This document shows positions 35,072 to 45,307 of a DNA stretch of 64,000 nt, one piece after another. Numbering within the stretch: the stretch's first letter is position 1; each line of letters opens with the position of its first letter. The position numbers and the translations under genes were made by a program. This stretch comes from Leptobrachium leishanense (Eukaryota > Chordata > Amphibia > Anura > Megophryidae), in assembly GCA_009667805.1 (NCBI GenBank), contig CM019065.1:13374952-13438951 (forward strand), read 5' to 3'. Under the pieces are notes generated by a model. It did not search any database. It had not been told where the DNA came from and saw only the letters and a list, made by a program, of their open reading frames with translations.

Positions 35072-35552
35072 TGAAAAATTCTATTATTCATTATAATTAC
35101 CATAAACCTTTTCCAAGTTTCTTCTTATATATCAAAACCAAAATAAGAGCTGCGCTACGCCATGGCGGAGACCCCCAAAAAGAATCAATCACAAAACTGT
35201 ATTGGTCTTTCTCAGAAGTCTAGCTTTCCTCCTTAAGCCAGATCTATTTATTAAAATACACAGAATTTATAGCCAATCAGTGTACAGATACATTACAACA
35301 TCAAAGTTTAGCCACTCAGTTAAAGTACTACCATATATGGTTCAACGAGACCCTCTTCCCGCTTCTGCGCACATTTTCCTGCACTGAACATAACAGGAAA
35401 TCGGCCACAGCTCGTATCCTATAGAAGGAAGAACGGTCTATACAGTATTGACACAAACAAAATGGAGGGGGGGAATTTCACAGCCCATTTATAAGAACCG
35501 GCTTTTTTAAGACTAAATATTTATTATATTTACAGGAAATTAAAATCTAACA
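35072..35552 (-). repeat. 3' LTR, element B
   Basis: Matches 39583-40071. In element orientation it runs TGTTAGATTT to GAATTTTTCA. TATAAA is near its start and AATAAA further along, in promoter-then-polyadenylation order. Confidence 0.92.
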
Positions 35553-38500
35553 ATTCTTTCCTTTGATCACATATCACCTGTGATCATCTAAAAGATAAAC
35601 CAAACTTAGACAATTAAACCTGGGCTACAGTGTCCTTGCCTAAGACCTTTAGATCATTCTAGATGCTCAGATGGGAAGAAAAAAATTCTGGTATTTACTC
35701 CTAAAATACCTCAATACCTTTTATAATGTACAAAAGGGATTCCCCAAGGAGGCCCTTTATGAGCATAAAATACACTTATCTATCTAGATTCACTCTTCCA
35801 GCGAACCACTTGGAGCGTAGGCAAAAATACCTAATCTAGACCTTAAATAACTATTTATTCCCATTTCCCAAAATATAATTCACCGAACAAGAAAAGTATA
35901 ATAACTTGAAGGTAAAAGTTATTTATCTAATAAATCAACATGAGTCAGATCTATATCTGTGTGTTTTCCTATGTTCAGCTTCACTCCACAAAACGCATAT
36001 ACACCTGCATTCATACACACATTCAAGAAATACATTCTCATTTGCACAAAATAAATCCTTTCTCACACTTATCTAGGGGATTAAATAAAAAAAATAATAT
36101 TCCATAATCTAATACCATAGTCCACAGTGCGAGATCAGGGTGTGGTCTTTTTTTCAACATCCCAGCTTGAGACGCATAATCATTGAATGTCATCAGAGCT
36201 CCCACCATAGGGACTCCTGAACAAGCTGTCTCTTTGCGCTGGTTGCTTATTACCTGTGACCTTTGACCTTGACACAAAATGTCCATGATTCGTTCCATAT
36301 GCAGTCATTGTGACTGTCAGGTTTCTTGATGATGTGATATGGTTTTAGCAACAATAAAGAAAATAAAAAAGAAAAGAAAATATGGTATACCCCGCTAATC
36401 ATATACATCCATTCATTCATTGTCACTCTCAAATGAAAATAAAAATGTTAATTTACACAAGAAGAGACACAGATAATAAATTTCAAAATGTCCCCGCGAA
36501 GCCTGTCGGCCTCACGCAATAAAAAAATTATACTACTTCTGACTCATTGTTAGAGAAAAATATATATATATACGCAACTTTGCTCAAAAGGGAAATAGCC
36601 GAAGTGCATATTCCACCCTTTTATTAAAATTGTTTTTTTTTTTTTTTTTTTTTTAATTACTATCCTATTCAGTCTTGTTCGGTGTTGTGAAACAAACCTG
36701 GCGTTTATAAAACACACCAATCCTCAAATGAAATAAAAAAATAAAAACCGCATTAATTTTATCGAATTAAAACTTCCATTTACCACTATATATGTCATGA
36801 AACGTATTCATGCAAATGCATTAAATTATATGTTCCTAAAAACATTAATGAACTCTAATTTTAATTGGATGTGATCTTCATAATCCTAAATGTGTCAGGG
36901 AATTTTGAACAATATTGATTGTAACTAAACAACAAAAATAACAAAATATAAAATAATAAAAGACACAAAATAATTATCACTTAGACGACATCAGAATATA
37001 AAAATACATTATCTTCTTTCTTTGTCTTCTGTCTTATTGGTTGAAAATAACAGTTTTGTAAAACTGACATGTCTTAAGTTGTATTTCCAAATCAATGATC
37101 TTCTATAAATAGCATGATTTATTGATGAGTTGTCGATAATCAGATTGTTTTATTGCCTGGTGTCTGATAATTCCTTATTATCCGGTTGATGTAACATTGC
37201 AATGTGAAATGATAATGTGTTTGAGTAAATTTCCTTCAATTCCAACAGCTTTATCAATATTGGTATCGCATAATCTTCCATCTAGCTTGAGCAAAGTTGC
37301 ATGCATGGGTAATGTTCACCTAAAGTAAAAACTTGGGAAAAAAATGTATTAACCTGTCAAAAACTTTAAAATTCATATGGTTAAAATACTTTTAAAATGG
37401 AGAAAAAACAATGCAACACATTTTTTGGACACAAAGAAAAGGAGTGGTCATGAGAGAGACAACATGGAGGAGAGGAGGGGTCATGAGTGAGACAAACATG
37501 GAGGAGACTAGGAAAAGAATGTGAACTTCAATTCAAAAAAAAAACACAACAAAATATCATGAACTGGGAAAGAAAGTATAGAAGGGCATGTTTAAAACTT
37601 GACGCGTTAATTAGCACAAAGTTCTCAGAGGAAACTCAGAGAAAAGATTCTTAATAAACATCAATAATCTTTATTAAGGATATTGGTTAAAAACAAACAT
37701 TCAAACGTGAGGTGTCTGTGCAGCTATTTTACAACCTGTTTTATTCCCTCCAAGAATATGCAATAGAGGCAAAGTTATACGCTATTGCACTTCACACCCA
37801 AAAGACAAAAAACATCAGACAGCAAAAAAATAATACTAGACATCTGGCTACCACTGCAGAAAAAGAAAACAAATCAAACAATACTCAGATACCAAACTAC
37901 AACCTTCCATCTCCATTAGTCAACTAAAATAAAACCCAAAAAAACAACCTTCTCTTATTTGAAATCTGCCTAAATTCCTTTGTACAGCGCTACTAAACCT
38001 GTAGGCGCTTTCCTTTAAACTTTCACTCAAATCCTTCAGCTTTATATCACTTCATCCTCTTAGATTCCAAACAACTAAACATGAACCTACATATATATTC
38101 CATTATACAAGTTACAAAACTGTAAATGATCTCAGTCAGCCATTTTGGCAAAACCTATAACCTATATTAAGGTGCGGTCAATCCCTTAGTGCTGGACTCA
38201 AACAAAGACCAGAGGAAAATAACCGACCACGCCTCTCTTGGGAAAATGTACAACTTTGAGCCCATCACCTTGATACACTACTTTTTTTTATATAATATAT
38301 CATACGCCGAAGCTCTCAAACTGCGCCCAATTCCACAACAGTTACAGTTTTATAAAGCACTAACAGCTCCAGAATTCAACTGCTACTACAGTCTTTCAAG
38401 GCATTAGACACATGTCATTTGTACATACTGTTCAATTATCCCAAATAGATACTCACAGAACAACAAAAATAACTACATATTCCATTATCCAACGTGCACT

Positions 38501-39582
38501 GCTAAAAGACTACTAGCATTCAAACAAAAAAATCCTTATACAAACACATAATAACATTATACATTACAAATAAAGAGTTTTTTTTTTTTTAATTAAATAA
38601 AAAAGAACAGAGAAAAAATGAATGTATGAGAAAGAGAGAAAAAGTTAACAGGCGCTTTTGAAAGTCACTGTAAAAGTAAAGTCTCCATTTCCTGTGCCAT
38701 TTCCTGTGCCTTTTTTTTTACACGAGGCAAGGCACAGAAACAAAGAAACCTGGTTTACGAAAAACAGTCCCTATACATAAATTACATATAAAAAACATAA
38801 TATCAAAACTACGAAATACAAAACATCAAAGATAAACACATACATTAATAGTTAGTAAAGACAAACATTTAAATAAACAGACGCAATCAATGGCCAGAAA
38901 CAAAATAAAAAAAATAAAACAAAAACAAACATGCAATCTGAAAGAAAAAACAGTTAGCAAATCCTTTAGAATCAGCGCGCAAACACATGCAGCAAAAAAA
39001 TAAAGAGAAGAGAAAAAAAAAATGGCAGCAGCGCGCAAGAAAATAAAAATAAAAAATTAAGAGGAAAAAAAAACTGTCTCTCAATGGGAGATTAAAGCAG
39101 TTGATATACAAGAAGAAAATCTAATCAGTTAAAATAAAATTCTCACAATTACAAGATATGGACGACCCAGAAACACCAGAATTGAAGTACAAGATAGACA
39201 CAGAACGGAGACAAAACAACTAGAAACATCTCGTTTCTTTTTTTATGAGTTCAATTTCCAGCAAATACAAATACTCAACACAGCGGGCGAGTTCAAACAC
39301 ACGTGAGGTCCTCAAACGATTTTCCTTTACTACAATACATAAAATGACAAAAACAAACCAAGACAAAGAGTCCAACCTTGCACCAAAAAAAATAAAAAAA
39401 TTCAAAAAAAAAATCAACAAGCTCTGAACCATAGCTTTAACGTCAGGGAAAATAAACAAAAAACCAAGCCTGGAGGCAAGTTCGCAAAATCTGAACAAGC
39501 AAATGTAAAGATATATTCAAATGTAAAGATACACTTAAATATAAAGAACATCTGAATGGCAAATCCCACTTCAGACAACAAC
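35553..39582 (-). other. element B interior, no coding region
   Basis: About 4.03 kb, strongly A-rich on the + strand, with homopolymers (T run 36632-36655; A runs near 37530 and 39000). The longest frames are below 100 codons and low-complexity. The purine tract CAAAGGAAAGAA (- strand, about 35553-35566) and the primer-like site at about 39562-39580 bound it. No gag, protease, reverse transcriptase or integrase motif in any frame that I could see. Confidence 0.75.
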
Positions 39583-40071
39583 TGAAAAATTCTATTATTC
39601 ATTATAATTACCATAAACCTTTTCCAAGTTTCTTCTTATATATCAAAACCAAAATAAGAGCTGCGCTACGCCATGGCGGAGACCCCCAAAAAGAATCAAT
39701 CACAAAACTGTATTGGTCTTTCTCAGAAGTCTAGCTTTCCTCCTTAAGCCAGATCTATTTATTAAAATACACAGAATTTATAGCCAATCAGTGTACAGAT
39801 ACATTACAACATCAAAGTTTAGCCACTCAGTTAAAGTACTACCATATATGGTTCAACGAGACCCTCTTCCCCTCTTCCCGCTTCTGCGCACATTTTCCTG
39901 CACTGAACATAACAGGAAATCGGCCACAGCTCGTATCCTATAGAAGGAAGAACGGTCTATACAGTATTGACACAAACAAAATGGAGGGGGGGAATTTCAC
40001 AGCCCATTTATAAGAACCGGCTTTTTTAAGACTAAATATTTATTATATTTACAGGAAATTAAAATCTAACA
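39583..40071 (-). repeat. 5' LTR, element B
   Basis: Differs from the left LTR only by CCTCTTCC repeated once, as far as can be seen by eye. TATAAATGGGC on the - strand near 40002-40012 is a likely core promoter. Confidence 0.92.
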
Positions 40072-40691
40072 CCCCCGTAAGGCCTTGAGGCATTCTGTTG
40101 AATTCAAAGAACCCCAGTGGACAGATGAATGCAGTTTTCTCCTTGTCTTCAGGATGCATTGGTATCTGGTGATACCCGCTTCGCAGGTCTAGTACACTAA
40201 ACCACTTTGCTCCAGACAAACACTGTAGGCATCTTCTATCCGAGGAGTGGCATATTGATCGGGGATGGTTCTCCGGTTCAACGTGCGGTAGTCTATGCAT
40301 AGGCGGACAGAACCATTTTTCTTCCGGACCAACACTATGGGAGATGCGTATGGACTCCTGAACTCTTGAATCACCTCAGTTCTTTGCAATTCATTCAGCT
40401 GCTCTCGCAGATCATCTAAGTCTCCTAGCGGAACTCGCCTTGATCTTTCACGAAACGGCTTGTCTTCATGTAACCGAATGCGGTGCTCAGTACTTTAGCT
40501 AGGCCCACATCGAACTCATCTTTCGAGAACAATTCCTTCCACTTTAGGACTTGGGACTGAAAACGTTTCTTCCACTCAGGTGAAATGGGAGCGTCCTTGG
40601 GATAGAATCTTTCATCTGGAATCTCTTTAATCCACTCCCCCTCTAAATCGGTAGAGAGGGGTGTAGCAGACTCTACTTGCCCGATAGGCAT
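40049..40691 (-). pseudogene. element A, reverse transcriptase, part before element B
   Basis: Reads from the linker (frame 40691-40425) into [20 protein letters not shown] and [14 protein letters not shown] (frame 40389-40189), then [15 protein letters not shown] and [13 protein letters not shown] (frame 40300-40072), the standard fingers and palm. Frameshifts near 40420 and 40250 break it. The last codons seen (40049-40071) belong to element B. Confidence 0.85.
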
Positions 40692-40754
40692 TCGTCTTTA
40701 AGGAACTCTGGAGAATCCGTCACATTGCACACACTGACCGAGACTCTTCCTCGT

Positions 40755-41830
40755 TATGACGGAATGGGTGTTGTCCGCCTGCGGGTGTGCTCTTATCTGC
40801 GTGCCCCCCAGCGCTTACCGCTGGCCGGACTACCGAGTGGCACGGCACTCGGCGTCTCGTGCGGCCTGGAGTGACCCTGGGGAAGGGTTAGCGGGCGGTG
40901 AAGGGGACCCCTGCGTGGAACCAGCCCGACCACTGAGCAACACGGCACTCAGCGTCTCGAGCAGCTGGTTCACTGACCTTGTGTGTGTGGGAGCGTCTGC
41001 GGTGCGGGCGTACGGATACGGGGATCGGATCTTCCCCGATGAATATTCGGATCTTACGTGGACCAGTCGGGGAATATTCGGATCTTATGGGCTCTCAATC
41101 GGATGAATATTCGGATTTCACTTGCCGCTCGATATACCGAAGCGCGGTAGATGGGCCGCGCCTTCGGATCGGATCGCGGCACCTCGATCGAATATTCTTA
41201 AGTCCGATGACCATACGCTACACCTCTGTCCTGATGCGGGATGCAGGCACAGGGTGTTCGTTTCGGATCTTCGCTGGATGCCGCACTCTGAGACCGCGCG
41301 GGATCTCAGAAAATACGGCCGATAATAAAAGTCACCAGGCGAAGCTGAATGCGCTAGTAAATCTGCTTTATTATTCACATCACATACATTTATAAACTTT
41401 AACACAGTATCAGAACAATGGGAATCCCTGCCCGCCCACACAAGTCCCATTGGCCCTCGCTGGCAGGAGGCACCCGGGCCCCGATTCGTATTGGCGGTTA
41501 CGAATCGGGGAGTTGCCGATTCGGACCGGATGGTCCGAATCGACCATTTTGCGATTCGACAGGATGGTCCGAATCGGCCATTTTCCGATCCGATCATTCT
41601 GACCGGATCCACGAGGCGATGGAAAATGGCGACGGGCAAGGCACATACAAAGGAATTATCATACATTTCACAATACACAAATGGGGACACTTTTATTACA
41701 CCACACACAAAACCACATCTAATTAAAATATAAACGGAACCCCGTGGGTGCAACGGCCCCTAACAGTCTATGGCAAAACCCCGTCCCCATGAACCGCCCC
41801 TGGCTGAGGGTGTTGGGCCATTTCGTGACA
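40755..41830 (-). repeat. 3' LTR, copy 3
   Basis: Pairs with 46432-47508. Contains GAATATTCGGATCT repeats (41035-41115) and a palindromic cluster at 41515-41595 with CCGAATCG(A/G)CCATTTT repeats. A polypurine tract (- strand TTGGGGAAGGGGAGGAG, 41831-41847) adjoins it. Confidence 0.93.
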
Positions 41831-42903
41831 CTCCTCCCCTTCCCCAAGGTCCGACGCACCCGGTTGGACGCCAACGGGTCGTACCGGGGTAGTCGGGGCT
41901 CCCCAATCCCCTGGTTCCCGGCCGACTGCCGCGATAACCCATCTGCGTTACCGTTTTGCGACCCGGGCCGGTATTGAATGGTAAAGTTAAAGGGTTGGAG
42001 AGCCAGGCTCCACCGCAACAGGCGACCATTTTCCCCCGCCACTCGGTTGAGCCACACCAGAGGGTTATGGTCGGTCATCACGGTGAAAGACCGACCGTAG
42101 ACATAGGGTTGGAGCTTCCGCAGGGCCCAGACCAAGGCCAGGCACTCCTTCTCCACCGCAGCATACCCCACCTCCCGTGGCAACAGCTTCCGGCTGATGA
42201 ACGCCACCGGATGATCCCCCCCGTCGTCCCCCACTTGACTTAGGACAGCTCCCAGTCCGAACATTGACGCGTCTGTATGGACAACAAAACGTTTGTTATA
42301 GTTGGGAGCTGCTAGCAGGGGAGCTTGGGTCAGGGCGGCCTTCAGTTGCTGGAAGGCCTGTTCGCACTCCGGGGACCACAGGACTTGGCGGGGCAGGGAT
42401 TTCTTCGTCAAGTCAGTCAGGGGTTTGGCCAGGTCACTGTAGTGGGGTACGAACTTCCTGTAGTACCCCGCGGTGCCCAGGAAGGCGAGGACCTGGGTCT
42501 TGGTCACAGGGGTGGGCCAGTCTAGAATGGCTTCTATCTTGGCGGGCTCTGGCCGTTGTATCCCGCAACCCACCCGGTGGCCCAGATACTGTACTTCGGC
42601 CATTCCCACTTTACATTTCTCCGGCTTCAAGGTCAGGTTGGCGTCCCTAATCCGGCCCAAAACGGTCCCTACATGGTCCAGGTGTTCCTCCCAGGTCTGG
42701 CTATAGATGGCTATGTCATCCAGGTATGCGCAAGCGAATCCCTGGAGGCCATCGAGGAGGCGATCGATTAACCGCTGGAAGGTAGCAGGGGCGTTCTTCA
42801 TCCGAACGGCATGACTCGAAATTGGTACAAGCCGAACGGGGTGATGAAGGCCGACTTCGGGGTCGCCTCCTCGGCAAGGGGAATCTGCCAATACCCCTTG
42901 CAC
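41719..42903 (-). CDS. copy 3, reverse transcriptase palm to RNase H
   Basis: Frame of 394 codons. The first about 28 residues are out of register; true reading starts at MKNAPATFQRL. It includes YLDD (AYLDDIAIYS), the thumb, the connection GTAGYYRKFVPHY and all RNase H boxes: [33 protein letters not shown] and GNADGLSRQ. The natural Pol end is soon after DGLSRQSAG, just upstream of the LTR; the remaining codons run into the LTR. Catalytic residues are intact. A one-base deletion near 42800 (before MKNAPA) and another near 42930 separate it from the upstream pol frame. Confidence 0.9.
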   Translation of the reverse strand: MQGVLADSPCRGGDPEVGLHHPVRLVPISSHAVRMKNAPATFQRLIDRLLDGLQGFACAYLDDIAIYSQTWEEHLDHVGTVLGRIRDANLTLKPEKCKVGMAEVQYLGHRVGCGIQRPEPAKIEAILDWPTPVTKTQVLAFLGTAGYYRKFVPHYSDLAKPLTDLTKKSLPRQVLWSPECEQAFQQLKAALTQAPLLAAPNYNKRFVVHTDASMFGLGAVLSQVGDDGGDHPVAFISRKLLPREVGYAAVEKECLALVWALRKLQPYVYGRSFTVMTDHNPLVWLNRVAGENGRLLRWSLALQPFNFTIQYRPGSQNGNADGLSRQSAGNQGIGEPRLPRYDPLASNRVRRTLGKGRSVTKWPNTLSQGRFMGTGFCHRLLGAVAPTGFRLYFN

Positions 42904-42916
42904 AGATCGACCGTGG

Positions 42917-44563
42917 TCAGAAAATGACCCCGGCGATCTGATCTAGCAACTCGTCGACTCGGGGCATGGGATAAGCGTCCGTAATGGTACAGTCGTTTAT
43001 CCGCCGATAGTCGACGCAGAACCTGGTGGTGCCGTCTTTCTTGGGCACCAGGACCACGGGCGACGCCCATGGACTGGCTGACGGCTCAATGACCCCCAGC
43101 TCCAGCATCTCCCGGATCTCGGCCCGCATGGACTCGCGGACCGCTTCCGGGAGCCGGTATGCAGGTTGCCGAAGGGGTCTCTGACCGGGCGTGTCCACTT
43201 GATGAACGGCCTGGTCAGTGTATCCCGGGAGAGCCGAGAAAACCCCCGGGTAGTCGTGGAGCAACTGCCGCGCCTGCGCCTGCTTTTCGGGCCCCAACTC
43301 CTCCCCCAGCTGCACCTGATCCACCCCGGAAGGCTGCTTGGCTATCCCAGGGAGTTCTACCAAAGGAAATGGTTCCGTCTCCTCGGTAGCCGGCGCGCAT
43401 ATGGCGTCCACCGACTCCGGGCGTTCATGGTAGGCCTTCAGCATGTTGACGTGGAACGTCCGCTGGATTCTGGTGTCTGCGCAGCTAACAACCACATAGG
43501 TGGTATCCCCCAGTTGGGTTACCACCCTGTAGGGGCCTTGCCAGGCCGCCTGCAGCTTGTTCTGCCGCTGTGGCTTCAACACCAGAACCTTCTGCCCCAC
43601 GAGGAACGAGCGACTGCAAGCAGCGCGGTCGTACCACGCCTTCTGCTGAGCCTGGGCCGTTTCCATGTTCTCTTGTACGAACCCCGCGAGTTCTGCCAAG
43701 CGCTCCCGGAGCTTCAAGACATAACTCAGTACAGGAACCCCATCTTCCTCCTGTTCCCCCTCCCACTGAGCCCTAACCAAATCCAGAGGCCCCCTCACCT
43801 GGCGCCCATATAGCAGCTCGAAGGGGGTATCCGGTGGATTCCTGAGGAACCTCCCGGTAGGCGAACAATAGGTGGGGAGATACTTCTCCCAATCCTTCCT
43901 TTCGTGCACAAAGGCCCGGATGAGCTGCTTCAGGGTCCCATTAAACCGCTCGCACAGCCCATTTGTCTGGGGGTGATACGGGGCGCTGTGCAGCGCCTTA
44001 ACACCACAGAGACGCCAGAGCTGCTGGGTGAGCTCAGCGGTGAACTGGGTACCCTGGTCGGATAGGATTTCCCGGGGAAACCCCACCCTCGTGAACACCC
44101 GTAGAAGAGCGTCCGCTACGGTGTCCGCCTGGATGTTGGCCAAGGCCACAGCCTCGGGGTACCGGGTGGCATAATCCACTACGGTAAGTATGTACCTCTT
44201 ACCGGTGGCACTGGGCCGTGGCAACGGCCCAATGATGTCGACCGCCACCCGGCTAAAGGGCTCCTGGATGATGGGCATGGGGTGCAGGGGCGCTTTTGGG
44301 TGATCCCCTGCCTTCCCAGTCTTTTGGCAGACTGGGCAGGTGCGGCAATACTCGCGGGTGTCTTCGCTGAGGCGGGGCCAGAAAAAACGCGCGCCAACCG
44401 GTGCCGGGTTTTTCTGCCCTAGGTGACCTGCAAGGGAAATGTCGTGAGCCAAGCGCAGAAGTTCCTGTCTAGGGCCCTGGGTACTACCATCTGCTTCTGC
44501 GGAACCTGCTTCTTCTTGGACCCCTCCCTCGCGGTGTACCGGTAGAGAAGCCCATCCTCCCAC
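42917..44563 (-). CDS. copy 3, integrase fused in frame to reverse transcriptase
   Basis: Single frame of 548 codons. Integrase zinc site: His40, His47 and Cys73-79 (CRTCPVC). Catalytic Asp109 (VAVDIIGPLP), Asp169 (ILSDQGTQF) and Glu205 (NGLCERFNG), DD35E. GPY/F module at about residues 320-380 (WQGPYRVV). Linker, then the start of reverse transcriptase from about residue 440: VPKKDGTTRFCVDYRRIND near 507-525. The uninterrupted reading from integrase into reverse transcriptase is the clearest proof in the window of the Ty1/copia-like order in a Ty3/gypsy element. A local frame wobble at about residues 230-245 (compare LLFAYREVPQE in copy 2) hints at compensating indels near 43835-43880. Confidence 0.92.
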   Translation of the reverse strand: MGGWASLPVHREGGVQEEAGSAEADGSTQGPRQELLRLAHDISLAGHLGQKNPAPVGARFFWPRLSEDTREYCRTCPVCQKTGKAGDHPKAPLHPMPIIQEPFSRVAVDIIGPLPRPSATGKRYILTVVDYATRYPEAVALANIQADTVADALLRVFTRVGFPREILSDQGTQFTAELTQQLWRLCGVKALHSAPYHPQTNGLCERFNGTLKQLIRAFVHERKDWEKYLPTYCSPTGRFLRNPPDTPFELLYGRQVRGPLDLVRAQWEGEQEEDGVPVLSYVLKLRERLAELAGFVQENMETAQAQQKAWYDRAACSRSFLVGQKVLVLKPQRQNKLQAAWQGPYRVVTQLGDTTYVVVSCADTRIQRTFHVNMLKAYHERPESVDAICAPATEETEPFPLVELPGIAKQPSGVDQVQLGEELGPEKQAQARQLLHDYPGVFSALPGYTDQAVHQVDTPGQRPLRQPAYRLPEAVRESMRAEIREMLELGVIEPSASPWASPVVLVPKKDGTTRFCVDYRRINDCTITDAYPMPRVDELLDQIAGVIF

Positions 44564-44596
44564 TCTATCCTGTCATCTCTCTTATCGTCGAGGCCT

Positions 44597-45307
44597 TTAC
44601 CGGCCCGATCCCGTAGCACTGTAACGTGGGATCGGTCTGGGTCTGGTGGCGAAGCGTCTCCGGGGAGCTCCACGGGGAAGGGGGTCAGGTGGGAAGGGAG
44701 GAGTCGGGATTCGTCGGGGTATGGGAAGTCGGGGAAATTTGGTTGGGATCTCACCTGGGTCCCGATCGGAGTGCCCCTGTCGTGGCGTTGACTCTGTTGC
44801 CTGGTGGTTACTGGGGTGGCCGCATCTGGGGAAAGAAGAGACCAGCCTTCCCAAATCGTTACCAAGGAGCACCTCCGCTAGCAATTGTTTCAACAACCCC
44901 ACCCTCACCACTTTCTCCCCAGACCCCCAGTCCAGATGAACCCGTGCCATCTCAAGCCGGAGAACTTTCCCCCCGGCCACCCGCACTGCGATGGTATTGT
45001 GCAGGCGGTCATTCTGCTGGACCAAGTGGGGCCGTACCAGGGTAATGGTAGCCCCGGAGTCCCGAAGCCCCTCAGCGGCTCGCCCGTTTATCCACACCGC
45101 CTGACGGTGGTGATGGCGGTTGTCGGCCGAGGCGGCTTGCACGGGATCTGCCTCATGTAGCCGCTCCCATTCTTCCGGGACCTCTGGCCACGGGGTTTCA
45201 GTGTCGCAGCAATGGGCGGACGATGAAGATCTGGCGGGCGGTCGGGCCAAGTCCGGTCGGTTGGGGCAATTCTGTTTGTAGTGCCATCTTGGTTGCACCC
45301 ATAGCAA
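44597..45307 (-). pseudogene. copy 3, zinc knuckle end and protease
   Basis: Frame of 236 codons entering within the zinc knuckle (HYKQNCPNRPDL) after a one-base loss. Aspartic protease with LRDSGATITL (active Asp near base 45061), VRVAGGKVLRLEMARVHLDW and VLLGNDLG. The frame ends in a proline-rich region; the integrase frame starts 30 bp later. In an intact copy it should be continuous with Gag or joined by frameshifting. Confidence 0.87.

Larger units (their letters stand above)
35072..40071 (-). mobile_element. element B: non-coding LTR retrotransposon, 5.0 kb
   Basis: LTRs 35072-35552 (481 bp) and 39583-40071 (489 bp) look identical except for an 8-bp duplication (CCTCTTCC near 39867). 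TG..CA ends and a 5-bp duplication CCCCC (35067-35071 and 40072-40076) sit inside the element A reverse transcriptase. Orientation is set by a primer site close to that for tRNA-Leu next to the right LTR (- strand TGTTGTCTGAAGTGGGATT) and a purine run next to the left LTR. The 4-kb interior is AT-rich without recognisable gag or pol. It must move with proteins from another element. Confidence 0.9.

Noticed and set aside
39220..39498. Phe-rich small proteins inside element B
   Set aside because: Low-complexity translation of A-rich DNA; no conserved motif.
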